From: Pseudomonas yamanorum
GTDB taxonomy: Bacteria > Pseudomonadota > Gammaproteobacteria > Pseudomonadales > Pseudomonadaceae
Assembly: GCF_013386765.1 (NCBI RefSeq)
Contig: NZ_JACARE010000017.1
Span: 297,550-361,549 of the forward strand
DNA: 64,000 bases
Reading direction: 5' to 3'
This document shows positions 1 through 7,110 of the stretch, piece after piece. Made by a program: the position numbers and the translations under genes. The stretch's first letter is position 1. Each line of letters starts with the position of its first letter. The notes under the pieces are model-generated. The model ran no database searches. It was not told the origin of the DNA and worked only from the letters and a program-made list of their open reading frames with translations.

Positions 1-356
1 CCGTTTTTTTCACGCTCTTTTGAAGACGTGAACCTCAAAAAAGGGCTGCCCCAGCCTGGCACCTGGCCCGAGATCACTGCCGGCAAGCGGCAAAACGGGC
101 AAACAACTCAAGTGGCCGAGCGCATGGCAGCTCTGGCAGATTCGGGTAAAGACGATGGTTTGCAGAGAAAACAGCAAGCTCGCCAGCTTCACTCGATCTG
201 TGTGGGCGGCTCTCTGTGGGCGGTGCGGGGAGCTAATACAAGCGCATTAGCGATGCTGCGAGGCCCGATCAGGAGACGTCCTTATAATCGGGGGGAGATT
301 GTAGCGAAGAAATGCGCGCAAATGGACGTGTTTAATGACTTTTATTAGCAGTCTGG
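1..356. other. Unassigned left-edge region
   Basis: I cannot assign a gene here. Two overlapping open frames exist on opposite strands: a GTG-started 60-codon frame on the minus strand (10-192) with a CxxC-type cysteine pair, and a GTG-started 106-codon frame on the plus strand (28-348). Neither has a convincing ribosome binding site or a recognisable family. The segment may be the edge of a gene lying outside the window, or intergenic DNA. Confidence 0.3.
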
Positions 357-590
357 TCAGGAGGCCAACGCGTGCCGTGGCTGCGCCTGCGAAACCGCTG
401 GGCTGACGCGGGCGCTGGCGGGCAGCGGGCGGTGCATCCAGCTCAGGCGGGGCTCTTCGACTTCGACCCAGCCTTCGCCGACGGGCGGCAGGCTGCACTG
501 CTTGAACGCCTGGCAGCAACCTTGGGCATCGAGCAGGGCAAAATGGCGATGACTGGTGTGGGAAAAGAACAATGATTTGAGAAGGCGCAT
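357..590 (-). CDS. Small conserved hypothetical protein (77 aa)
   Basis: This short frame has strongly biased GC-rich third positions, as in neighbouring Pseudomonas genes, which favours it over the overlapping plus-strand frames. The product is soluble, with no signal peptide or membrane segment. It has a Cys-Cys pair near residue 25, an acidic stretch (VEVEEPRLSW) in the middle and an Ala/Pro-rich tail. No strong Shine-Dalgarno is seen before the ATG. I recognise it only as the type of short orphan protein common in Pseudomonas genomes and assign no function. Confidence 0.55.
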   Translation of the reverse strand: MRLLKSLFFSHTSHRHFALLDAQGCCQAFKQCSLPPVGEGWVEVEEPRLSWMHRPLPASARVSPAVSQAQPRHALAS

Positions 591-732
591 GGTTTTGTAC
601 CCGGTTCGTTACATGCTGCAAAGGTTGTCAGTCTGGCATGACATTGAGGTGACGGTTCTGTGTGAAAATTGTAATTTCGCCGACAGTTCAGCCGTCGTTC
701 AGGAATTCTGGTGAGTGGCGAGCGCTCGCCGT

Positions 733-738
733 TATACT
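733..738 (+). promoter_or_regulatory. Possible -10 element before the YajG-like gene
   Basis: TATACT lies 36 bp before the likely ATG of the lipoprotein gene. No good -35 hexamer is visible 16-18 bp upstream. It may therefore be a sigma70 promoter needing an activator, or a stationary-phase (RpoS-type) promoter. Confidence 0.35.
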
Positions 739-774
739 GGCGCCCTGTTTGCATCTAGTCCTGGAGAAATGAGT

Positions 775-1359
775 ATGTTGCAACGCCTGTTGTTCGGTTT
801 GATCACTGTGACCAGTTTGACCCTGGTTGGCTGCGCCCACAGCCCGCAACAACTCAGCCCGCAACCAAAAATCACCACTCAGTTGGCGCCAGTGGGCCAT
901 GGCCAGCCGGTGTCGGTGCGTGTGGTTGACGGGCGTCCATCGCCGACCCTCGGCACCCGTGGCGGCCTGTACCCGGAAACCAGCGCCATCACGGTGACCG
1001 GTGCCGACGTGCTGCCCAAGCTGCAAGCCCAGGCCGAAGCGGCTGTGCGCCTGCTGGGCTTCACCCCGGCCAACTCGCCGGGTGCTCCGCAACTGACCAT
1101 TACCCTGGCCGAGCTGAAGTATCAGTCGCCCAAGGAAGGCCTGTACGTGACTGAAGCCACCATCGGCGCGACCTTCAAGTCCGACGTGACCGCCGGCACC
1201 CGTCGCTACAGCGGCCGCTACGGCGCATCCCTGGACCAGCGCTTCGGCATGGCGCCGAACCAGGAAACCAACACCAAGCTGGTGAGCGATGTGTTGAGCG
1301 ATGCCCTGACGCGCCTGTTCAAGGACCCGAGCATCGGTTCGCTGCTCAGCTCGCAATAA
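775..1359 (+). CDS. YajG family lipoprotein
   Basis: This is a predicted outer-membrane or periplasm-anchored lipoprotein of the YajG family (about 195 aa). The N-terminus is a lipoprotein signal ending in LTLVGC, with the lipidated cysteine at residue 20. The mature part carries the family pattern: an early VRVVDGRP strand, then LPKLQAQAEAAVRLLGF, then a late strand pattern around YSGRYGAS. I chose the ATG at 775 rather than 769 because the GGAG at 763-766 is correctly spaced only for 775. It is followed at once by a strong terminator, so it is probably monocistronic. The molecular role of the family is unknown. Confidence 0.85.
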   Translation: MLQRLLFGLITVTSLTLVGCAHSPQQLSPQPKITTQLAPVGHGQPVSVRVVDGRPSPTLGTRGGLYPETSAITVTGADVLPKLQAQAEAAVRLLGFTPANSPGAPQLTITLAELKYQSPKEGLYVTEATIGATFKSDVTAGTRRYSGRYGASLDQRFGMAPNQETNTKLVSDVLSDALTRLFKDPSIGSLLSSQ

Positions 1360-1369
1360 CCGCTCATAA

Positions 1370-1403
1370 AAAAACCGGGCTCATCACTGAGCCCGGTTTT
1401 TTT
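1370..1403 (+). terminator. Rho-independent terminator after the YajG-like gene
   Basis: A perfect stem of about 12 bp (AAACCGGGCTCA paired with TGAGCCCGGTTT) has a 4-nt loop and is followed by a run of T. It begins 11 bp after the lipoprotein stop codon. The A-run on the other side means it could also stop minus-strand transcripts from the 1417-1626 gene. Confidence 0.9.
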
Positions 1404-1416
1404 ACGCCTGCAGTTT

Positions 1417-1626
1417 TCATGCAGCCGTTTCGACATAAAAGTCCAGCACACTCACACCGGTGAGCAAGTCCAGCTCCGGCAGGTCGGCATGCTGATGCCC
1501 GCCGAGGGCGCAATACACCAGCCAGTGGCGGTCCTGCACATTGAACGCGAGGCCGCCTACCAGCGCCTCTTGCTCATCGCTTTGGGCGATCAGATACAGC
1601 CGATCCTGGTTTTGCGCGTGCAACAT
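1417..1626 (-). CDS. Conserved hypothetical protein (69 aa)
   Basis: A good ribosome binding site (GGGAG, 6 nt before ATG) and Pseudomonas-like codon use support a real gene. The product is a small soluble protein without signal peptide. Its sequence runs from an N-terminal QNQDRLYLIA strand through a Gly-Gly turn to VQDRHWLVYCALGGHQH, which looks like a compact beta-rich fold. I do not recognise a characterised family. It converges on the YajG-like gene, with a shared terminator between them, and diverges from the small membrane protein at 1808. Confidence 0.6.
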   Translation of the reverse strand: MLHAQNQDRLYLIAQSDEQEALVGGLAFNVQDRHWLVYCALGGHQHADLPELDLLTGVSVLDFYVETAA

Positions 1627-1669
1627 GACAAGCTCCCGGGCTTTCGAAGGGCAACAGAGTGGCTTGTTA

Positions 1670-1690
1670 AGGTGACGTTCAGGTGACGTT
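1670..1690. repeat. Tandem 10-bp direct repeat, operator-like
   Basis: AGGTGACGTT occurs twice with one base between copies, giving an 11-bp period (about one helical turn). It lies between two divergently transcribed small genes, where a regulator could bind both copies on one face of the helix. No regulator is identified. Confidence 0.45.
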
Positions 1691-1762
1691 GTAAATTACT
1701 GGATACATTATCCGTCAATGGGGAAGGAGCAATGAGGCGCAGGCGGCGCATATCATTCAGGT

Positions 1763-1783
1763 TTGTATCTGAACTGATACCAA
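1763..1783. promoter_or_regulatory. Dyad TTGTATC-N6-GATACCAA, operator-like
   Basis: An imperfect inverted repeat with core GTATC-N6-GATAC sits 25-45 bp before the start of the small membrane protein gene. A closely related dyad (TTGTATC-N7-GATACAA) occurs at 7047-7067 before the M48 protease, suggesting a shared regulator. This is inference from similarity of two sites only. Confidence 0.35.
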
Positions 1784-1807
1784 GACACTGATACGTCGAG
1801 GTTTGCG

Positions 1808-2065
1808 ATGTCGCTGACCGCACTACTGCTCAATTCCCTTGCCCTGCTGCTGGCGTGCCCGGCGGCCTGGCTGCTGTTTGTCACGCGCCTGCGTGAACAG
1901 CGCGCGATGGAAAGACTTGCCGCGCAAAGCGAACTGCGCGCCATTGATCAACCGATGCTGTTGCTGGATGTGCTGACGCAGCGTACCCATCGCCTGTTTT
2001 ACCGGCTGGGGTTTGTCTGTCTTGGGCTGGCGTTGCTGGTGTCGTGGATCAGTACCCGATTGTAA
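1808..2065 (+). CDS. Small two-helix membrane protein (85 aa)
   Basis: GAGG lies 7 nt before the ATG. The product has a hydrophobic N-terminal helix (about residues 3-26), a charged central region (LREQRAMERLAAQSELRAIDQ) that is probably helical, and a second hydrophobic helix (about residues 67-82). It is most simply an inner-membrane hairpin protein with the charged loop in the cytoplasm. No family is recognised. The gene ends just before a REPIN that separates it from the convergent acyltransferase gene. Confidence 0.65.
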   Translation: MSLTALLLNSLALLLACPAAWLLFVTRLREQRAMERLAAQSELRAIDQPMLLLDVLTQRTHRLFYRLGFVCLGLALLVSWISTRL

Positions 2066-2083
2066 GAGCACCCTAAAACAGAT

Positions 2084-2171
2084 GTGGGAGCGGGCTGGCC
2101 CGCGATGGCAGTGAGTCAGCCGATAGATTCGGGGGCTGACACTCCGTCATCGCGGGCCAGCCCGCTCCCAC
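2084..2171. repeat. REPIN (GTGGGAGCGGGCTGGCC type)
   Basis: Two REP palindromes lie in inverted orientation, each beginning GTGGGAGCGGGC and containing the self-complementary GGCTGGCC core, separated by a short imperfectly palindromic linker. The element sits between convergent genes and ends 1 bp before the stop codon of the acyltransferase gene, so it could form a large hairpin at both mRNA 3' ends. No RAYT transposase is in the window. Confidence 0.9.
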
Positions 2172-2172
2172 A

Positions 2173-3336
2173 TTACAGGGCGATCCCGGCTTTAACCCGG
2201 TACTGATTCCTCACCGGCGTTGCGTATTGCAGCACCAGATACGGCCGATGCTCGGCCGGGCACGCATTCAAGCGCCGTTCCCATTCCGCTTTCGCCTTGG
2301 CCAGCTCATCCGCCGGGAATACCTCGGCGGCGGTCGGCACCTGCAATTGCGGGTCGGCATCGCTCCATTGGGCGTACGCAAGGTAATGCACCGGGAACAA
2401 CCGATAACCGCCCAGGATCTGCCGGTCCATCTCGATTGCCAGCAGTTTGGTGTCTTCGAACGCCTCGGTGATCGGCGGCGCGAAGTTGACGTGCACCCGG
2501 CCCTTGTAGCCGGTGATGCCCAAGGCAATGCTCACGTCATCTTCCCCCGGCGCCTTGCTGTAGGTGCCGGTGGTAGCGCGGATGTACAGCTCGCGGGCCT
2601 TGGCGGCGTCGCACGGGTCGTATTCGTAGCTGATGGACACCGGCGTCAGGTTCAGTGACTGGATGACCTCGGCGAACGGCTCGTCCTTGCGGCTCATGTG
2701 GAACATCTTGAGGATCGCCGACTCAGTGCGGTCATCCCCATCCTTGGCACGGCCTTCGGCCTGGGCGATCCAGATCGACTGGCAGTCGTTGCGAATCGAA
2801 TGGTTGATGTAGGCCGACAGCAACTGATAAGCGGCCATCTTCTCTCTGCGCCCGGTAATCGAGCGGTGCACGATAAAACTCTTGTTCAGGCGCATCAGGT
2901 CGCTGACAAACGGCTTTTGCAGCAGGTTGTCGCCGATGGCGATGCGTGGCGTCGGCAGGCCGGCGTGGTACACGGCGTAGTTGACGAACGCCGGGTCCAT
3001 TACGATGTCACGGTGGTTGGCCAGGAACAGGTAGGCGCTGCCGGACTTGAATTGCTCCACGCCGGTATAGGTCACGCCGTCGGTCGCGCGCTCGATGGTG
3101 TGGTCGACGTAAAACTCGACTTTGTCCTGCAGCGTGGCCACGGTGGTGACGCCGGCGAACTCACGGCGCAGTTTATGAGCGATCATCGGCTTGAGCAGCC
3201 AGCCAAAGGCGCCGGCAAAGCGCGGGAAGCGAAAGTGGGTCAGGATGTCCAGAAAGGCCTTGTCACTGAACAGTCGGGCCAGCACTGCCGGGACTTCGCT
3301 GTCGTTGTAAGGTCGGATGGTATCGAATTCGCCCAT
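2173..3336 (-). CDS. Glycerol acyltransferase family protein
   Basis: This protein of about 387 aa belongs to the PlsB/PlsC-like acyltransferase superfamily, whose members move acyl chains from acyl-CoA or acyl-ACP to glycerol phosphate or related acceptors at the inner membrane. The key motif is SNHRDIVMD-like (LANHRDIVMDPAF, around residue 105), a His-x5-Asp version of the usual HX4D block, followed by the RLNKSFIVHRS and WIAQAEGRAKDG blocks. Two adjacent ATG codons exist; the second (3336) has the better spacing from AGAGAG. It lacks an obvious signal peptide. The exact acceptor is unknown; it stands alone as a minus-strand gene. Confidence 0.75.
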   Translation of the reverse strand: MGEFDTIRPYNDSEVPAVLARLFSDKAFLDILTHFRFPRFAGAFGWLLKPMIAHKLRREFAGVTTVATLQDKVEFYVDHTIERATDGVTYTGVEQFKSGSAYLFLANHRDIVMDPAFVNYAVYHAGLPTPRIAIGDNLLQKPFVSDLMRLNKSFIVHRSITGRREKMAAYQLLSAYINHSIRNDCQSIWIAQAEGRAKDGDDRTESAILKMFHMSRKDEPFAEVIQSLNLTPVSISYEYDPCDAAKARELYIRATTGTYSKAPGEDDVSIALGITGYKGRVHVNFAPPITEAFEDTKLLAIEMDRQILGGYRLFPVHYLAYAQWSDADPQLQVPTAAEVFPADELAKAKAEWERRLNACPAEHRPYLVLQYATPVRNQYRVKAGIAL

Positions 3337-3480
3337 CATGCTCTCTTGTTAGAAACGGCTAGGGTAAGTAAAGGTTTGGAACAATAAATATCAGGGCGTG
3401 GTCCGGGCAATTGGCCGGGACGAAAAATAGCCCTGTAAATAGACCGGCGATTATACGCACAAGTCACCTGGGAGACCGCG

Positions 3481-3660
3481 ATGGAAGAGGAGTCGTACGA
3501 ATGTCCTTATTGTGGAGAGATAGTCACGGCGTTACTGGATCTGTCCGGAGGCGATCAGCAATACATTGAAGACTGCCCGGTATGCTGCCGGCCCATTACC
3601 TTCATCCTGCAGATTCACGGCGATGAATGGATGCTCGAAGTGCGCAGCGAGAACGAATAA
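3481..3660 (+). CDS. CPXCG motif-containing cysteine-rich protein (59 aa)
   Basis: This short gene encodes MEEESYECPYCGEIVTALLD at its N-terminus, the CPXCG signature, followed by a second cysteine pair (CPVCCRPI) around residue 33. The two CxxC knuckles form a small zinc ribbon. The length of 59 aa matches the family. It is followed after 10 bp by the DUF2007 gene and then the SRAP gene, all on the same strand, so a small operon is likely. Its function is unknown; zinc binding is inferred from the cysteines. Confidence 0.88.
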   Translation: MEEESYECPYCGEIVTALLDLSGGDQQYIEDCPVCCRPITFILQIHGDEWMLEVRSENE

Positions 3661-3670
3661 AGGTACGCCC

Positions 3671-3931
3671 ATGCAGCGAATCTACGAGCCCGAAAACCTG
3701 ATGGAAGGTGAGCTGCTGCAAGGCATGCTCGAAAGCGAGGGCATCACTGCGCACCTGGTGGGGCGCGATTTGCTCGGCGGCACTGGCGAACTGCCGATCT
3801 ACGGCCTGCTGGCGCTAGCCGTGGAGAACGACCAGGCCGCCTACGCCCGTGAGTTGATCACCGCCTACAACGGTGCGCAACCGGTGCCGGGGGATGAACC
3901 CGACAGCTTCCCCGACGTGTTGGTCTGTTAG
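3671..3931 (+). CDS. DUF2007 domain-containing protein
   Basis: The 86-aa product matches the DUF2007 (putative prokaryotic signal-transducing) family: an N-terminal MQRIYEPENLMEGELLQGMLESEGITAHLVG, where the helix and strand resemble a PII-like half-domain, followed by GLLALAVENDQAAYARELI. The family is small and cytosolic with no proven function. It lies 10 bp after the CPXCG gene and 36 bp before the SRAP gene. The start is the only ATG, with an AGGTA-type Shine-Dalgarno just upstream. Confidence 0.85.
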   Translation: MQRIYEPENLMEGELLQGMLESEGITAHLVGRDLLGGTGELPIYGLLALAVENDQAAYARELITAYNGAQPVPGDEPDSFPDVLVC

Positions 3932-3967
3932 GCTGTCGGCCAGTTTCTCCAAGAGTCGTGTTGCCCC

Positions 3968-4588
3968 ATGTGTGGACGTTATGCCCTGTTTCGCTGGAAC
4001 CCCGCGTTTGCTGCCTTGCCGGGCTTTCCGGCCGACCAGCAGGCACAGTGGAATATTTCCCCCAATGATTCGGTGCTGATCCAGCGCCTGAGCGACGGCC
4101 AGCACACCCTCGCGCGGGCGCGCTGGGGCCTGACGCCGCCCTGGTTGACTGATCTTTCCCGCACCCCGGCCCACGCCCGGGCCGAAACCCTGGCGGAGCA
4201 ACCGATGTTTCGCGAGGCCTTTCGCCAGCGTCGCTGCCTGTTGCCGGCCAACGGGTTCTACGAATGGCGCGGCACTCAACGCAAGCGCCCTTACTGGTTG
4301 ACGCCGGGGGAGGGCAGCACGCTGTTCTTTGCGGCGATCTGGGAAGCGTATCCGGTGCAGGAGCAGGTGTGGCTGAGTACTGCGGTTGTGACCCAGGCCG
4401 CGCAGAGTCAGCGTCGGCCGTTGATTCTGGATGCGGCGGGGCAGGCAGCCTGGCTGAATCCAGAGACACCGTTGCACACCTTGCAGGCGTTGCTGGCCAG
4501 TGAGCCCACCGCGTTGCGCGAGCGGGTGCTGGCCAATATGGTCAACGATCCGAAGCTCAATGGGCCGGAGTGTCTGACGCCGGGTTAA
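3968..4588 (+). CDS. SRAP/YedK (HMCES-like) family protein, divergent active site
   Basis: SRAP proteins bind abasic sites in single-stranded DNA and form a covalent link through Cys2. This 206-aa protein keeps the exposed Cys2 (MCGRY), the RWGLTPPW block, the ARAET block (70-73), the CLLPANGFYEW block with Glu99, and the FAAIWE strand. Two usual active-site positions differ. The Asn of the INARAE motif is His69 here. The conserved IHDRMPVIL motif is replaced by QSQRRPLIL, so its His is Ser147. DNA binding through Cys2 remains plausible, but chemistry may be altered. It is the last gene of a short run with the CPXCG and DUF2007 genes. Confidence 0.85.
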   Translation: MCGRYALFRWNPAFAALPGFPADQQAQWNISPNDSVLIQRLSDGQHTLARARWGLTPPWLTDLSRTPAHARAETLAEQPMFREAFRQRRCLLPANGFYEWRGTQRKRPYWLTPGEGSTLFFAAIWEAYPVQEQVWLSTAVVTQAAQSQRRPLILDAAGQAAWLNPETPLHTLQALLASEPTALRERVLANMVNDPKLNGPECLTPG

Positions 4589-4613
4589 GCCTGCAGGTTT
4601 GTGCTGGGGTTTA

Positions 4614-4700
4614 GGGCCCTATCGCAGGCAAGCCAGCTCCCACCTTTGATCTGTGAATACATTCAACGTGTGGGAGCTGGCTTGCCTGCGATGAGGCCCT
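4614..4700. repeat. REPIN (GTGGGAGCTGGCTTGCCTGCGATG type)
   Basis: Two REP sequences in inverted orientation flank a short AT-richer linker, with outer GGGCC/GGCCC ends. It fills the intergenic space between the convergent SRAP and chemoreceptor genes, the usual REPIN position in fluorescens-group genomes. It may act as a bidirectional 3' hairpin. Confidence 0.9.
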
Positions 4701-4718
4701 GAACTTCACTCAATAACC

Positions 4719-6857
4719 TCAGACCTTGAACTGATTGATCAACCGCCGCTGCTGCTCCGCCAGCTTGGTCAAGTCCGCACTGGCCGCGCTCGACTCATCC
4801 GCACCGCCCGCCACTTCGTTGGCCACTTGCCCGATATTGATCACGTTACGGTTGATGTCCTCGGCCACCGCGCTCTGCTCCTCGGCGGCGCTGGCGATCT
4901 GGGTGTTCATGTCGTTGATCACCGACACCGCCTGGGTAATGGTCTCCAGCGCCTGGGCCGCCTTGGCCGCGTGTTGCACGCTTTCATCGGTGCGGTTCTG
5001 GCTGTCCTCCATCACCCGCACCACGTCGCGCGTGCCTTGCTGCAGTTGCTGAATCATGGTCTGGATTTCTTCGGTGGCCTTCTGAGTCTTCTGTGCCAGG
5101 TTGCGCACCTCATCCGCCACTACCGCAAACCCGCGACCTTGCTCACCGGCCCGCGCCGCTTCGATGGCTGCGTTGAGCGCCAGCAGGTTGGTCTGCTCGG
5201 CAATCCCGCGAATCGCCGTGAGGATGGCGTTGATGTTCTCGCTGTCCTTGGCCAGCGCCTGCACCACACCGACCGCCTTGCCGATTTCCTGGGCGAGGGC
5301 GCCGATGGAGGTGGAGGTGTCGCGCACGATCTGCATGCCCTGGCTCGCCGCCTGGTCGGCGTGGCTGGCGGCTTGGGCGGCCTGGGTGGCGTTGCGCGCC
5401 ACATCCTGGGCGGTGGCCGTCATCTCGTGCACGGCGGTGGCCACCTGGTCGATCTCGACCATTTGCTTGTGCACGCCCTGGTTGGTGCGAATCGCGATGT
5501 CGGCGGTGTGTTCCGACGAGTCGCTGACCTTCTGCACCGAACTCACCACCTGGGTGATCATCCCCTGCAATTTGGCCAGGAACGTATTGAAGCCACTGGC
5601 AATCGCCCCCAGTTCGTCGGCGCGATCACTGGTCAGGCGCCGGGTCAGGTCGCCTTCGCCCTGGGCGATGTCATTGAGCATCGCCACCATTTGCTTGAGC
5701 GGCCGGGCGATGCCGTGGCCCACCAGCCAGATCACCAGCAAGCCGATGCCGGCAATCAGCAGCCCGGCCACGGCCATGCCGAAAATATCGGTTTTGCGCT
5801 GGGCGTCGAGGTCGTGTTGCATGGCCTGCAAGTCGGCCATGACTGCGCTCAGGGGCAGTTGCAGCATCAGGGTCCAGCGGGCGTCGGTCTGGCCGATGTT
5901 GAACGGCAGGAACAGCTCGATATGCCCGTGTTCCTTGTCCACGTCGTAGCGCACTTCGCCGACCTTCAGCTGGCTGAGGTTGGCGAGTTCGTTGCTGTCG
6001 AGCAGGTCGCTGGCTTTTTCCCCCAGCTTGCTGGCGTCCTGGGTGTAGGCCACCAGGCGACCGTTGCTGGAAATCAGCGCCAGTTCACCGGCGCCGTTGT
6101 ACAAATTCTGATCAGCCTTGGTGAGCATTTCCTGGATGAAGTTCACCGACAGGTCGGCACCGACGATGCCCTGGAAGGTGCCGTCGATCATGATCGGTTC
6201 GATAAACGAGGCGAGCATTACCATCGCGTTGCCCACTTTATAAGGGGCCGGGTCGATGGCGCAGGGTTTTTTGCTTTCCTTGGAGCACAGGTAGTACTCA
6301 CTGGCGCGCACGCCGGTGGACAGGATGGTCTGGTCGGCCACGTCGGCGAGTTTATCCAGGCCCAGGCTGCCGTCGGCATTGCGGAACCACCAGGGCAGGA
6401 AGCGGCCGTTGGTTTCGACGCCGACTACCGGGCTGTTTACATAGGCGGCGTCGTTGTGGTCGATGGCGTTGGCTTCCCAGCCGATATAGGCACCGAGAAT
6501 CTTAGGGTTGCGCACCACTGTTTCGTGGATCAGGTTGATCAGTTGTTCCCGGGAGACCGCCAGTTGCGGGTTGCCATTGGCGTCTTTCATGCCCATCAGG
6601 GCGTTGGCGGTGGCCAGGCCCTTGGCCGTTACCAGCGGCGCTTCCAGTTCACGCTGGATCAGCGTCGCCTGGGTTTGCGCCAGCGCGGTCAGGCGTTGTT
6701 CGATGATCTGTTCGAATTGCCCCTGGGTGCGTTCCTGCACCATCTCCTGGGTGCGCGCTCCCGCGAACAAGGCGTACAGCACCAACACCGCGACCACGCT
6801 CAGGACAATGGCCCCGGCCAGTGCCGCGACAGAAAATTGAATCGACTTGAACTTCAT
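4719..6857 (-). CDS. Methyl-accepting chemotaxis protein, dCache sensor
   Basis: This 712-aa inner-membrane chemoreceptor has a first membrane helix (about 8-32), a large periplasmic double-Cache region (about 35-345), a second helix (about 357-382), a HAMP domain, and a cytoplasmic coiled coil with the conserved tip [20 protein letters not shown]. In the ligand domain [10 protein letters not shown] and the later GADLSV resemble the Arg/Trp/Asp signature of amine-binding dCache receptors, so an amine or amino acid ligand is possible but unproved. A GGAG Shine-Dalgarno precedes the ATG. It diverges from the M48 protease gene. Confidence 0.93.
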   Translation of the reverse strand: MKFKSIQFSVAALAGAIVLSVVAVLVLYALFAGARTQEMVQERTQGQFEQIIEQRLTALAQTQATLIQRELEAPLVTAKGLATANALMGMKDANGNPQLAVSREQLINLIHETVVRNPKILGAYIGWEANAIDHNDAAYVNSPVVGVETNGRFLPWWFRNADGSLGLDKLADVADQTILSTGVRASEYYLCSKESKKPCAIDPAPYKVGNAMVMLASFIEPIMIDGTFQGIVGADLSVNFIQEMLTKADQNLYNGAGELALISSNGRLVAYTQDASKLGEKASDLLDSNELANLSQLKVGEVRYDVDKEHGHIELFLPFNIGQTDARWTLMLQLPLSAVMADLQAMQHDLDAQRKTDIFGMAVAGLLIAGIGLLVIWLVGHGIARPLKQMVAMLNDIAQGEGDLTRRLTSDRADELGAIASGFNTFLAKLQGMITQVVSSVQKVSDSSEHTADIAIRTNQGVHKQMVEIDQVATAVHEMTATAQDVARNATQAAQAASHADQAASQGMQIVRDTSTSIGALAQEIGKAVGVVQALAKDSENINAILTAIRGIAEQTNLLALNAAIEAARAGEQGRGFAVVADEVRNLAQKTQKATEEIQTMIQQLQQGTRDVVRVMEDSQNRTDESVQHAAKAAQALETITQAVSVINDMNTQIASAAEEQSAVAEDINRNVINIGQVANEVAGGADESSAASADLTKLAEQQRRLINQFKV

Positions 6858-6920
6858 GACGGCTCCGGGCGCAGGGGGAGGTTGGCTGCTTTTTTATATC
6901 GGCCGCGAGCGGGTGAGGCA

Positions 6921-6937
6921 TGAGGGTCATACCCTCA
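6921..6937. promoter_or_regulatory. Inverted repeat TGAGGGT-N3-ACCCTCA
   Basis: A perfect 7-bp inverted repeat with a 3-bp spacer lies in the 253-bp divergent region, 64 bp before the chemoreceptor start. It is either an operator or a small mRNA hairpin in the chemoreceptor leader. Its role is not known. Confidence 0.35.
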
Positions 6938-7046
6938 AAATGACTGCGCCGGATCGGCGAATGTCGCAAATGGAAAGGTCTCCGGCGGTTTATGAGATTT
7001 TTGCGGCAGTGTGGGATGTATCTGAAAATAGGCGGCTACACGTCTG

Positions 7047-7067
7047 TTGTATCTGGCGTCGATACAA
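7047..7067. promoter_or_regulatory. 21-bp dyad TTGTATC-N7-GATACAA
   Basis: A perfect 7+7 bp inverted repeat is centred about 54 bp before the M48 protease start. An extra copy of its half-site (TGTATCTG) lies 32 bp upstream at 7016, about three helical turns away. The TACAAT on its right arm could also act as a -10 element, so a bound protein could block transcription. A related dyad occurs at 1763-1783. Confidence 0.45.
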
Positions 7068-7110
7068 TTGGCCGACTACGATACGCGCCATGTTTTCAGG
7101 GAGCAGGTTG

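Noticed and set aside
4827-6923. A 698-codon plus-strand open frame covering the chemoreceptor gene
   Set aside because: It is an antisense shadow of the GC-rich minus-strand MCP gene: no family resemblance, low-complexity His/Gly/Val-rich product, and the MCP on the other strand is unmistakable.
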